Source: [Clostridium] innocuum (lineage in GTDB: Bacteria > Bacillota_I > Bacilli_A > Erysipelotrichales > Erysipelotrichaceae). From it: a stretch of 64,000 bases of DNA. Below the pieces are notes generated by a model. It made no database searches. It was not told where the DNA came from and worked only from the letters and a program-made list of their open reading frames with translations. Every line of letters starts with the position of its first letter. The first letter of the stretch is position 1. Both the position numbers and the translations under genes were made by a program. Positions 42,595 through 51,352 of the stretch are shown here, piece after piece. The stretch lies in the NCBI GenBank assembly GCA_012317185.1, contig CP048838.1, forward strand, positions 4,402,001 through 4,466,000. Direction: 5' to 3'.

Positions 42595-43605
42595 ATGTAC
42601 ATTTTTGATAAAGAAGCATATTTCACAGACGCTAAACTAACATATGATACAAGAGGAGAAATCGAACGGGTTGCTGATGAGGTAAGCAAGCAGGGATTTA
42701 AAAACATATTCTTCATTTCCTCCGGAGGCTCTCTGGCAGTCATGCAGCCGATTCAGTATCTGCTGCGTTCAAAAAGTGCGATTCCCACATATTGTGAAAT
42801 TGCATCAGAGGTTATCCTGACAGATAATAAACAGCTGACAAAGGATTCCATTGTTATCACTTCCAGTAAATCAGGTACTACCAGTGAAACAGTGGAAGCG
42901 ATCGAATTTTGTAATAAAAAAGGAATCCGCGTCATTGCATTTTGTGGAAAACCGGATACACCGGTTGATCAGCTGGCTACCTATTCCATCATCGGAAAAG
43001 CAAAGGATGCTGTAGAGTTTGAGTATATTCAGCATTACCTGCTGGCATTCCGGCTGCTGTTTAACAATGGTGAATTCGATGCCTATAACCGGTTGGCTGA
43101 CCAGCTGGAGAAGCTTCCTGAGAATCTTGTAGCTGTAAAAGAACAGTTCGAGCCAACTGCCGCAAGAATTGCCGAAACCTATTATAATTCCGGTATTCAA
43201 TACTGGATTGGAGGCGGCTCTCTGGCACCGGAAATTTATTTACATGCGATGTGCATTCTTGAAGAAATGCAATGGATTCGTACAAAATCCATTAAAAGTG
43301 CTGAATTCTTTCATGGTACCCTTGAAGTGATTGAAAAGGATACTCCTGTATTTCTTGTAAAGGGTGTGGATGAAACAAGACCGATTGATAATCGTGTGGA
43401 ACGACTGATTAAAAAATTAAGCGATCATGCAGAAGTGATTGATGTCGCAGATTACAGTTGTCCGGATATCGATGAGGAATTTATGGATATCATAGCAACC
43501 TCCATTGTGACAACAATTCTTGACGAGCGACTGGCTGTTCATTATGAACGTGTGACTGGTCATGATCTGACAACAAGACGCTATTACCGCCAGTTTGCAT
43601 ATTGA
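42595..43605 (+). CDS. SIS-domain fructosamine-6-phosphate deglycase-like protein
   Basis: 336 residues with two SIS domains: IFFISSGGSLAVMQ and VITSSKSGTTSETVEAIEF in the first, and YWIGGGSLAPEIYLHAMCILEEMQW plus EFFHGTLEVIEK in the second. This is the arrangement of FrlB/GfrE/GfrF deglycases and GlmS-type isomerases. With a mannose-type PTS and a GfrR-like activator in one locus, the best match is the gfr (glucoselysine/fructoselysine) type. The enzyme would release the amino acid from an imported Amadori-compound 6-phosphate. Only one deglycase is present where Salmonella has two. Function is inferred from context. Confidence 0.8.
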   Translation: MYIFDKEAYFTDAKLTYDTRGEIERVADEVSKQGFKNIFFISSGGSLAVMQPIQYLLRSKSAIPTYCEIASEVILTDNKQLTKDSIVITSSKSGTTSETVEAIEFCNKKGIRVIAFCGKPDTPVDQLATYSIIGKAKDAVEFEYIQHYLLAFRLLFNNGEFDAYNRLADQLEKLPENLVAVKEQFEPTAARIAETYYNSGIQYWIGGGSLAPEIYLHAMCILEEMQWIRTKSIKSAEFFHGTLEVIEKDTPVFLVKGVDETRPIDNRVERLIKKLSDHAEVIDVADYSCPDIDEEFMDIIATSIVTTILDERLAVHYERVTGHDLTTRRYYRQFAY

Positions 43606-43664
43606 TCTGATTCTCTGCTCAACCTCTATCAAAAGGCAGAATCTCTGGCATATTATCCAATAAA

Positions 43665-43720
43665 AGGAAGCAATGCAATCCCCATGCTCTCATATGGGGT
43701 GCCTGCTTCCTTATTTATAT
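43665..43720 (+). terminator. Terminator of the second PTS operon
   Basis: GGAAGCA/TGCTTCC outer stem with an inner CCCCAT/ATGGGG stem (43666-43710), followed by TTATTTATAT. It lies 60 bp after the SIS gene stop. Confidence 0.65.
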
Positions 43721-43820
43721 ACAGTTTACTCCAGAAATTTCCTTAACCGCTTTTTTCCTGAATCCTTTTTCTTACACCATGTTTTTGCCTGTTCTTCCTG
43801 TATAAAGCTTTTTAAAGGAA

Positions 43821-44450
43821 TCAAATCACTTTGTGATCAAAGGCCTCCAGTGCACGGTAATACGCCGGTTTATCCTCATTGTAAATGATAACAGGGGCGA
43901 TATCATGAATAATGAAATAATAATTCATCAATGTCCTGCCTGCTCTGCCATCCGCAAAGGGATTATATGTTCAAATATTGCATGTAGATATACTCCTGCT
44001 GTAAAGTAATCTGTTCCCTGATATGTATTAAGCTCTGATAACAGCTCTTTCACATCGGATTCGACTTCATGAGGATACCTGCCGATTTCATTTTTACCGG
44101 TTACATAATCATGTATTTTGAATTCACCCGAACGTTCCTGTTTATCATGGTAACGAATATCATCATATGTACCTTTCATAAGCTTATACTGCATGCGCTT
44201 GATAAAGTTTATATCCAGAGCTTTTTTCTCTACGATAAGCAGTTTCAAGTAATTATAGCAATGCACCTGATTTTTATTTCAAACAGTGTTCTCAGATCAC
44301 CGGTATAACAATTCACAGAGCCCTTTTCGAAAATATCTCTTGTGTCATGACATTTTCTATTTTATTTGAATGATACGCGAACAGAATTTTAAAATCATAG
44401 AGTCTCACATCAATTTCTTCCAGTGAGCTAAATGACATATGCTTTACCAT
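43821..44450 (-). pseudogene. Fic-family gene decayed by frameshifts
   Basis: Read in three frames on the minus strand it gives a Fic protein. The start is MVKHMSFSSLEEIDVRLYD with AYHSNKIEN. The middle has GDLRTLFEIK, IKRMQYKLMKGT and GRYPHEVESDV. The catalytic region is HAIFEHIIPFADGRAGRTL, a form of HxFxxIHPFxDGNGR, and the tail is DKPAYYRALEAFDHK. Continuity needs at least three frame changes (near 44325, 44275 and 43965), one a missing T inside the active-site motif. Also the motif has HII for HxIH and GRAGR for GNGR. Fic proteins add AMP to target proteins; this copy is inactive. Located between the PTS/SIS operon and ilvBN. Confidence 0.8.
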
Positions 44451-44553
44451 TATGTATACCCCCGCATTTCCTGTTCATTATACCACATATCCATATATGC
44501 ATGTACAGAATCGTTATACCGCTTATTGTATTTGCGAACAGCCAAATAAATAG

Positions 44554-44576
44554 AAAAGGACCAGATGTTCTGATCC
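44554..44576 (-). terminator. Terminator of ilvBN
   Basis: GGATCAG/CTGGTCC stem with a 5-nt loop followed on the minus strand by TTTTCTATTT, 40 bp after the ilvN stop. Confidence 0.7.
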
Positions 44577-44616
44577 CTATTTCTTAGTTATATACATTTT
44601 TGCGTTCCATGTGTAT

Positions 44617-45129
44617 TCAACGTTCCATCATGCTGATTGACTCGATTCCCACACTTCCACCTCTAACTACCTCGATGTCTCTGAATTCCTCTTTCATCAG
44701 CTTAATGACCGCATCATTCTTTGTTGCGGTTTGCACAAATTCCAGAAGGAGGCTGTCTCTTCCATAATCAATCACCTTTGCCTTAAAGGTCTGTGCGATT
44801 TGAAACAGCTCCGTTTTTTCCTGCAGGGTACAGTTCTGTACCTTCACATATAAAATTTCCTTCATACGGACAAAAATATCCGTAAAATCTATGACCTTAA
44901 TTACTTCCACTAGTCGATTCAGCTGTTTCTTGATCTGTTCAAAGGTTTCATCATCACTGACTGTCGCAATCGTCATTCTGGATATGGTAGGATCCTCCGT
45001 CGTTCCTACGGTAAGGCTGTCAAGATTATATGATTTCCCGGAAAATAATCCGGAAATCTTAGACAAAACACCTACCTGATTTTCCACATACAGCGATATC
45101 CAACGTTTTTTCATACCGTTACCATTCAT
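44617..45129 (-). CDS. ilvN: Acetolactate synthase small (regulatory) subunit
   Basis: About 170 residues. The N-terminal ACT domain has RWISLYVENQVGVLSKISGLFSGKSYN and SLTVGTTEDPTISRMTIAT, and the C-terminal ALS_ss domain ends in EFRDIEVVRGGSVG. It binds valine and stabilises or feedback-regulates the catalytic subunit encoded just upstream. The ATG at 45129 is tentative: the frame extends to a GTG at 45162 directly after the ilvB stop, and the AGGAAGGAG at about 45140 is rather far from either. The pair makes acetolactate or acetohydroxybutyrate for branched-chain amino acids. Confidence 0.9.
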   Translation of the reverse strand: MNGNGMKKRWISLYVENQVGVLSKISGLFSGKSYNLDSLTVGTTEDPTISRMTIATVSDDETFEQIKKQLNRLVEVIKVIDFTDIFVRMKEILYVKVQNCTLQEKTELFQIAQTFKAKVIDYGRDSLLLEFVQTATKNDAVIKLMKEEFRDIEVVRGGSVGIESISMMER

Positions 45130-45163
45130 ATATCCATTCTCTCCTTCCTGTTTCAGCATCACT

Positions 45164-46885
45164 TTAACAATCCATAAGCATATCCTTTAAGGTGCCGTCA
45201 GGCTGTATCATCGGATACACAAGATCCTCCGGATTGATAATAAATTCGATGATCACCGGTGTTTTCTTACTGCTCATCGCCTCACGAAGTGCCGGCTCGA
45301 TCTGTTCCTTTTCCGTTACCCGGATACCCTTTGCCCCATAGCTTTCCGCCAGCTTTACGAAATCAGGAGTATACGTAGGACATGATACTTCCCCGCATTT
45401 ATTGCGGCAGGCAGCTCCGGCACGAAGGCAGGTCATGGCATAGCGCTTTCCATAGAACAGCTTCTGCCACTGCCGAACCATGCCCAGATTGTTATTATTG
45501 AAAATACAATTTATAATAGGAAGCTCCTCCAGTACAGCTGTTGCGATTTCCTGGATGTTCATCTGCATCCCGCCATCTCCCGAAATGGATAGTACAGGAG
45601 TATCCGGATTTCCAATTTTTGCGCCGATTGCCCCCGGAAGACCATAGCCCATCGTACCAAGACCTCCGGACATCAACAGCTTCTTCTTGTTAGTCAGCTC
45701 GATAAACTGTGCTGTAAACATCTGATGCTGTCCGACATCGGTGACAACGATCAGCTCCTCAAATACCCGGTTGATAGTTTCGATGATGTCCTGCGGGGTC
45801 AGATACGGCTTCTTTTTCATCATGAGTGGATGCACGCTTTTCCATGCATCGATTTCATCCAGCCACTTTTTTGTATTATATTCATGCACATATTCCAGCA
45901 TTTTATTGATTGCTTCTCTGGCATCCGCAACAATCGGGATGTCTACCTGTATATTTTTAGAGATCGCGGCAGTATCAATATCAATATGCACTATTTTGGC
46001 ATTGGGCGCAAAGGAATGCAGCTTTCCCGTGATCCGGTCATTGAATCTTGTACCGATGGAAAACAGCAGATCGCACTCATTTACGGCCATATTACAGGCA
46101 TAGGCACCATGCATTCCGATATTCCCCACATACAGCGGGTGATTGCTTGGAATTGCCCCCTTCCCCATAATTGTTGTTATGACAGGTATATTCGTTTTAT
46201 TAACCAGCTTTGTAAAGTCCTCATTTGCATGGGCAATATTCACACCGCCCCCGGCAAGAAACAATGGACGTTTTGCCTTTCCCAGCATTTTGATAGCACG
46301 CTTCAGCTGACCGATATGCACTGCAGTATTGGGCTTATATCCCCGAATATTCACCTTATCCGGATAATCTGCTTCTCCCAGCTCTCCCATAACATCCTTT
46401 GGAAGATCGATCAGCACCGGACCGGGTCTTCCGCTTGCCGCTATATAAAAGGCTTCTTTGATAATACGTCCCAGGTCTTCCCTTCTGCGAACCGTGACAC
46501 CGTATTTAGTGATACTGCGGGTGATTCCCACAATATCCACCTCCTGAAACGCATCATTTCCGATTAAATTTCGGGCAACCTGTCCGGTAAAGCATACTAG
46601 TGGAACACTGTCATAATAGGCAGTCGCAAGACCGGTCACAAGATTTGTCGCACCCGGGCCACTGGTAACGAGACATACCCCTGTTTTCCCTGTAGAACGT
46701 GCATAGGCATCCGCTTCATGAACAAGAGCGATTTCCTGCCTTGGAAGAATGATTTTTATACTGTTCTGCTTATATAATTCATCACTGATGTCAATGGTAC
46801 AGGCGCCCGGATAAGCAAACAGCGTATCCACACCCTCTTCCTGAAGTGCCTTTACCAACAACTTATTGCCACTGATTTTCTTCAT
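45164..46885 (-). CDS. ilvB: Acetolactate synthase large (catalytic) subunit
   Basis: 573 residues from ATG 46885, with GGGAGGT 7 bp upstream; an ATG at 46891 is too close to that site. The thiamine-diphosphate enzyme blocks are all present: LFAYPGACTIDI, PRQEIALVHEADAYAR with the catalytic Glu, VTSGPGATNLVTGLA, FLAGGGVNIAHA and GDGGMQMNIQE with INCIFNNNNLGMVRQW. A Cys-bearing insert (CLRAGAACRNKCGEVSCP) lies shortly after this, where many homologues have a short loop. Catalyses the first step of valine/isoleucine synthesis. ilvN follows directly. Confidence 0.95.
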   Translation of the reverse strand: MKKISGNKLLVKALQEEGVDTLFAYPGACTIDISDELYKQNSIKIILPRQEIALVHEADAYARSTGKTGVCLVTSGPGATNLVTGLATAYYDSVPLVCFTGQVARNLIGNDAFQEVDIVGITRSITKYGVTVRRREDLGRIIKEAFYIAASGRPGPVLIDLPKDVMGELGEADYPDKVNIRGYKPNTAVHIGQLKRAIKMLGKAKRPLFLAGGGVNIAHANEDFTKLVNKTNIPVITTIMGKGAIPSNHPLYVGNIGMHGAYACNMAVNECDLLFSIGTRFNDRITGKLHSFAPNAKIVHIDIDTAAISKNIQVDIPIVADAREAINKMLEYVHEYNTKKWLDEIDAWKSVHPLMMKKKPYLTPQDIIETINRVFEELIVVTDVGQHQMFTAQFIELTNKKKLLMSGGLGTMGYGLPGAIGAKIGNPDTPVLSISGDGGMQMNIQEIATAVLEELPIINCIFNNNNLGMVRQWQKLFYGKRYAMTCLRAGAACRNKCGEVSCPTYTPDFVKLAESYGAKGIRVTEKEQIEPALREAMSSKKTPVIIEFIINPEDLVYPMIQPDGTLKDMLMDC

Positions 46886-47070
46886 ATGCATACCTCCCTA
46901 ATCTATCTTATTACTACTTTAACACAATACAGGCACTATGAAAACACTTTAAACCTGCTTGTTTAAGACATTTTTGTGACAAAAACCGTAGGATTCAGCA
47001 AATTCAAAAAAAAACTATGAAAAATGCTATTTCACAGGCAATTTATGTGCAAAGAAGCTGATGTACAAAA

Positions 47071-47117
47071 AAGCAGATACCATATAAAGTATTGAATACT
47101 GCATATACTATCTGCTT
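47071..47117 (-). terminator. Terminator of map
   Basis: AAGCAGATA/TATCTGCTT 9-bp outer stem with an inner GTATT/AATAC pair, followed on the minus strand by six T residues. It lies about 60 bp beyond the map stop. The remaining space up to ilvB (46892-47070) holds no gene that I can see. Confidence 0.75.
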
Positions 47118-47175
47118 ACATTATAAAAACATTTTGTTGCTCACACTAATTCAGACATCTCTATATTCTATTGTA

Positions 47176-48045
47176 TCAATACGTTAGTATTTCAATACCA
47201 TGTTCTGTGACCAGGAGGGTATGCTCCCACTGGGCACTTAATGAACCATCCTCTGTATAGGATGTCCATCCGTTATCTTCATCAATATATAAATGATAAT
47301 CTCCTACATTGATCATGGGCTCAATCGTAAATACCATACCGGGAGCCAGCACCATACCACTGCCTGCACGACCGACATGACCGATTACCGGATCCTCATG
47401 AAACTCCTTGCCAACACCGTGTCCGGCAAAATCCACAACAACGCTGTATCCCCTGCTTGTCGCATATTTATGAATGGCGGCACCGATATCACCGACATGT
47501 CCCCATGGCTTGACGGCATCCATGCCAATGTTCAGACATTCCTTTGTGACCTCAACCAGATTTCTTGCCTCTTCACTGACCTCCCCGATCATAAACATAC
47601 GGGAAGCATCGGAATAGTAGCCATGAAAGATTGTTGATACATCGACATTTACAATATCGCCTTCCTGCAGGATAATACTGTCATCCGGAATACCGTGACA
47701 GACCTCATCATTCACAGATGTACAGCAGCTTTTCGGAAATCCTTCATAATTCAATGGTGCAGGAATCGCACCATGGGAAACAGTATAATCATATACCAGA
47801 CGATCAATTTCACCGGTACTCATACCGGGATGAATATGCTTTGCGACATGATCCAGTACTCCTGTATTGATATTCCCACTTTTCTTAATACCGATGATAT
47901 CTTCCTTGTTTTTAATCAGAGAGCGATCCGGTACAATATGTCCTTCCCTGGCCAGCTTTGCGAGCTTTTCATCAAATTTTTCATGGCACTGCTTATATTT
48001 CTTTCCACTGCCGCACCAGCAGCGTGTATTTCTATGCATTTCCAT
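47176..48045 (-). CDS. map: Type I methionine aminopeptidase with SEC-C zinc finger
   Basis: 289 residues from ATG 48045, with AGAGGTG 6 bp upstream. An N-terminal SEC-C motif (CWCGSGKKYKQCH) precedes the pita-bread fold. The metal-binding residues appear as VDVSTIFHGYYSDASR (two Asp), FAGHGVGKEFHEDP (His), FTIEPMINVG (Glu) and QWEHTLLVTEHG (Glu). It removes the initiator Met from new proteins; the SEC-C finger is thought to help ribosome association. Stands alone with its own terminator. Confidence 0.95.
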   Translation of the reverse strand: MEMHRNTRCWCGSGKKYKQCHEKFDEKLAKLAREGHIVPDRSLIKNKEDIIGIKKSGNINTGVLDHVAKHIHPGMSTGEIDRLVYDYTVSHGAIPAPLNYEGFPKSCCTSVNDEVCHGIPDDSIILQEGDIVNVDVSTIFHGYYSDASRMFMIGEVSEEARNLVEVTKECLNIGMDAVKPWGHVGDIGAAIHKYATSRGYSVVVDFAGHGVGKEFHEDPVIGHVGRAGSGMVLAPGMVFTIEPMINVGDYHLYIDEDNGWTSYTEDGSLSAQWEHTLLVTEHGIEILTY

Positions 48046-48202
48046 ATAGACACCTCTTTTCAACCTCTATAGTATAGCACTTATTTCTGTACTTTTCACA
48101 TGAAAACATGCGAAAGAAAGGGAAATAAAGTCCTTCTATATCATCTATGCCTTATAGCATTATGCATTTTGTATAACCATGTACGCAAAACATTATTTCC
48201 TT

Positions 48203-48231
48203 ACGATACGGTTTCGGTATCGTGGTATAAT
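48203..48231 (+). promoter_or_regulatory. Promoter with palindrome ahead of the AAA/nuclease gene
   Basis: A -10 TATAAT (48226-48231) is preceded by the inverted repeat ACGATAC-N7-GTATCGT (48203-48223), which fills the -35/spacer region. No good -35 hexamer is visible. The palindrome could be an operator of a repressor. Confidence 0.45.
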
Positions 48232-48257
48232 AAGGATAAAGTTAAGGAGCTGATCAT

Positions 48258-49937
48258 ATGAAACGTCTGCCGATTGGAATAGAAGATTTCAAGGAACTGA
48301 TTGACAAAGACTGTTATTATGTAGACAAAACATCATTCATTACAGACATTATAAATGAAAAGGTCGCATTATATACCAGACCGCGCCGTTTTGGTAAAAC
48401 ACTGAATATGAGTATGCTATATTATTTTTTCTCAATGAAGCAGAAGGATAATGCTTATCTTTTTAACGATATGGATATTGTCAATCATACAGACTCATTA
48501 CAATACCAAAATCAGTATCCGGTCATTTTTATTACTCTGAAAGATATGAAAAAACACACGTTTGAAAATCAAAAGGCGATGTTCGCTATCCTAATCCAGG
48601 ATATTGTCAGAAAAAATCAGGAGTTACTCGAAAGTGAGGAATTAAATACCTTCGATAAAGAACAGCTTATAGCATATTATCGTCGTACACAAAGTGATGT
48701 AGATCTGCAGAATGCATTAAAGTTTCTTTGCGGTTGCTTGAAGCAGCATTATCATAAAGATGTTATTCTTTTGATTGACGAATACGATGTTCCGTTACAA
48801 AGCGCATATTTAAAAGGATATTATGATGAAATGGCAGACTTTTTAAGCGGTATGTTCGGTGCTGCCCTAAAAACAAATGATGCATTGGAAAAAGGGATTC
48901 TGACAGGCTGCCTGAGAATTGCGAAAGAGTCGATCTTCACTGGCTTAAATAATTTTAGTGTATATTCCATTTCTGAAGATCAATCCAGTACATCCTTTGG
49001 ATTTACACCAAAAGAAACGATAATACTCCTTGAACACTACGATTTGAAATCCTATGAACAAACCATAAAAGAATGGTATGATGGGTATCTATTCGGAAAC
49101 AAAGAGATATACAATCCATGGAGCGTACTGAAATATGTTCAAAAAATCAAGCAGGGAAACGATACACCGGAATCCTTCTGTGCAAATACGAGTGGAAATG
49201 ATATTATCTATCAGTACATTCAAAAAGCAAATTCACATATGAGAGAGGATTTTGATTTATTGACATCCGGTAAGATGATTGAAAAAGCCATAAAACATGA
49301 GCTCACCTACCGTGAAATGGATAAAATACAGAACATTTACAGCTTTCTTCTATTCACGGGGTATTTGAAAGTCATAAAATGCATAGATGAAGAAAAGAGT
49401 ATATACCAGCTGATGATTCCTAACAAAGAAATCAACAGAATTTATACCCTCATATTTGAAGAATGGTTTCAGGAACAAACGGAGGCACATGCTGAGAATT
49501 TCGCTGAAGCCTTGTTGAAGGAAGATATAGAAACCGCAAATAAAATAGTAAATGACCTTCTTTTTACTTCCATCAGCTATTTTGATTATGATGAGAAATT
49601 CTATCATGGCATTTTAATAGGCTTGTTATGCAATTATCGCATCATGTCTAATCAGGAGTCCGGTTTGGGAAGATTCGATATAGCGGTTGCGCCTCGTTCC
49701 TTAAGTGATCGGGGGATGATATTAGAACTAAAAACAGCTACTTCCCTTGCGGAATTAAAAAACACGGCAAAGCACGCATGTAAGCAGATAAAGGATAAAC
49801 AATATATAGAAGGTATGCTGGCGGAGGGTTATGAGGATATTATCGGCTATGGCATCGCTTTTTATAAGAAATTCTGTGTTATTGAGGCTTTAAAGGATAG
49901 CACGGATACTATTGTAAACGATACGAGCATTCAATAG
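48258..49937 (+). CDS. AAA-ATPase-like protein with C-terminal PD-(D/E)XK domain
   Basis: 559 residues of the AAA-ATPase_like/DUF1703 family. The N-terminal LPIGIEDFKELID and YYVDKTSFI lead to the Walker A RPRRFGKTLNMSM and Walker B VILLIDEYDVPL. The C-terminal nuclease-like fold shows GRFDIAVAPR and MILELKTATS with the Asp and ELK residues of PD-(D/E)XK. The family is common and multi-copy in gut Bacteroidetes and Firmicutes; its role is not established, and mobile-element or defence functions are suspected. AAGGAGCTGATCAT precedes the start. It is monocistronic with its own terminator and an upstream palindrome. Confidence 0.85.
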   Translation: MKRLPIGIEDFKELIDKDCYYVDKTSFITDIINEKVALYTRPRRFGKTLNMSMLYYFFSMKQKDNAYLFNDMDIVNHTDSLQYQNQYPVIFITLKDMKKHTFENQKAMFAILIQDIVRKNQELLESEELNTFDKEQLIAYYRRTQSDVDLQNALKFLCGCLKQHYHKDVILLIDEYDVPLQSAYLKGYYDEMADFLSGMFGAALKTNDALEKGILTGCLRIAKESIFTGLNNFSVYSISEDQSSTSFGFTPKETIILLEHYDLKSYEQTIKEWYDGYLFGNKEIYNPWSVLKYVQKIKQGNDTPESFCANTSGNDIIYQYIQKANSHMREDFDLLTSGKMIEKAIKHELTYREMDKIQNIYSFLLFTGYLKVIKCIDEEKSIYQLMIPNKEINRIYTLIFEEWFQEQTEAHAENFAEALLKEDIETANKIVNDLLFTSISYFDYDEKFYHGILIGLLCNYRIMSNQESGLGRFDIAVAPRSLSDRGMILELKTATSLAELKNTAKHACKQIKDKQYIEGMLAEGYEDIIGYGIAFYKKFCVIEALKDSTDTIVNDTSIQ

Positions 49938-49948
49938 TTCATTATTCC

Positions 49949-49979
49949 AAAAGGATTGCGGACCCGCAATCCTTTTTTT
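49949..49979 (+). terminator. Terminator of the AAA/nuclease gene
   Basis: GGATTGCG/CGCAATCC stem with a 4-nt loop and seven T residues (49973-49979). It probably also works for the opposing membrane-protein gene, since A residues precede the stem. Confidence 0.85.
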
Positions 49980-49992
49980 ATATCTAATAATT

Positions 49993-50871
49993 TCAAGATG
50001 CCTCTTTTCCTGCATCCTTCAGCTTTTCATGCTCCTCCTGCTCCAGTTCTTTTCTGGCAAGACGCTTAAAGTCCGCATCTCTTGTTTTTCTTCTAGGAAG
50101 GAATTGTCTGGTAAAAGCACCCTTTCCACGCTTTTTCACATAAAAATAGCCAAGGATAGAAAATGTAGAGGCGCCTATAAAATTCACAAGCAAATCCTCC
50201 ATAGTATCAATCAGTCCGATATCCAGATAACCGTTAAATCCCAGCTCTTTGCCATTTACCGCAACGGAATGGATTCCGTCAATCGTAATTGGTATATTGC
50301 TGTTGGTTGGATCCAGCATAACCGTTGTTATACTTTGCACGATCGTATCCTTCTGCATATCCGTCCCCATGAAGGTATCCATACCAAATTCAAAGAATTC
50401 CCATACAACACCGATTGTCATGGAAAAACAGAAAGCAACCAGTGCCATAAACACAGGGGAAAGACGAAACTGCAGACGATCATCATTATTCAAAAGATCC
50501 ACAAGTGAAAAACCGATTGCCGCCGCAAGAAAGCCGTTCAGCGTATGCAGGATGGTATCCCACATGGGAATCAGGATATAAAAAGACTGGATTTCTCCGA
50601 GAATTTCTGCGGAAAAGATAAATAGCAGGATGATAATTTCCAATGCTGTTGGCAGTTCGATTTTCAGCTCTACCTGTAGAAAACTCGGTACTATCAGCAA
50701 AATCAGTGTTAACAGGCATAAAAATACATTTTCAAAATTCCTGTTGAATATCTGAAGAATCATAACAAGAATTACAAGTGCGCGCAGGGTTAGGTATACA
50801 AGAAACGATTTCCTATGCTCCTTGATCTCCATCTTGATTGCTTTTTTCATTGTCTGGTATTTTTTCGACAT
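49993..50871 (-). CDS. Multi-pass membrane protein, YjdF/DUF2238-like
   Basis: About 292 residues from ATG 50871, preceded by AGGAGGTGTTTT. About six hydrophobic segments are visible (near 20-35, 42-65, 70-85, 105-125, 140-165 and 240-258). The pattern WDTILHTLNGFLAAAIGF, GVVWEFFEFGMDTFMGTDMQ and LIDTMEDLLVNFIGA matches YjdF/DUF2238 proteins, whose function is unknown. The Asp/Glu residues in these motifs lie in or near the membrane. A charged, basic C-terminal tail follows. The gene is single, with a long AT-rich upstream region that contains a 43-bp palindrome. Confidence 0.72.
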   Translation of the reverse strand: MSKKYQTMKKAIKMEIKEHRKSFLVYLTLRALVILVMILQIFNRNFENVFLCLLTLILLIVPSFLQVELKIELPTALEIIILLFIFSAEILGEIQSFYILIPMWDTILHTLNGFLAAAIGFSLVDLLNNDDRLQFRLSPVFMALVAFCFSMTIGVVWEFFEFGMDTFMGTDMQKDTIVQSITTVMLDPTNSNIPITIDGIHSVAVNGKELGFNGYLDIGLIDTMEDLLVNFIGASTFSILGYFYVKKRGKGAFTRQFLPRRKTRDADFKRLARKELEQEEHEKLKDAGKEAS

Positions 50872-51087
50872 AAAACACCTCCTGAATTTTATTACAATCA
50901 TATAGAATTCTGAAGGAAATTTCAATAATTCTTTTTAATATATTTAAAAAACAAAAAAAATAAATTAAAATCATATTTATTAAAGGGTTATAAAATATTG
51001 TTTTCATAATTTAATTTAAATAGAAACAGTTAAACTATGTTATAATTATGATTTTTAAACCAACTCAGAACCTATATTTTACTCCGA

Positions 51088-51130
51088 AGTTTACTAAGTT
51101 ATAACTTACTAAGTTATAACTTAGTAAACT
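51088..51130. repeat. 43-bp perfect palindrome
   Basis: Two 21-bp arms around a single C at 51109, with no mismatch. It is built from two tandem copies of the 14-bp palindrome TAAGTTATAACTTA with TTTAC flanks. It lies 217 bp ahead of the DUF2238-like gene, and past the terminator of the aldolase operon. It could be a double operator or a cruciform-forming site. Confidence 0.85.
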
Positions 51131-51297
51131 AATATGCCTCATAAATTATCAATATAAAAAGTCTCCATATTCTTCCGCATGATAGACAGATTATAGAAAT
51201 TCATCCTTGTGTGAATGTTATGTTAACTGTATAATTCGCTTCCATATCATGTAAGCATATTTTATGTGATCAATCATAGATTTCAGATAATCATAAA

Positions 51298-51328
51298 ATA
51301 TCCTGTCACAATCACCATAACAGGATAT
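51298..51328 (-). terminator. Terminator of the third PTS operon
   Basis: ATATCCTGT/ACAGGATAT 9-bp stem followed on the minus strand by TTTTATG, about 25 bp after the aldolase stop. Confidence 0.7.
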
Positions 51329-51352
51329 CTTATTTCTCTATTAGATTATTTG

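Larger units (their letters stand above)
50872..51352. other. Intergenic region, 481 bp, AT-rich
   Basis: No gene is visible. It holds the 43-bp perfect palindrome (51088-51130) and the terminator of the aldolase operon (51298-51328). The 150 bp directly upstream of the membrane protein gene are very AT-rich. Confidence 0.5.

Noticed and set aside
45725..46567. 280-codon plus-strand frame
   Set aside because: It lies wholly antisense to ilvB and has shadow-like composition.
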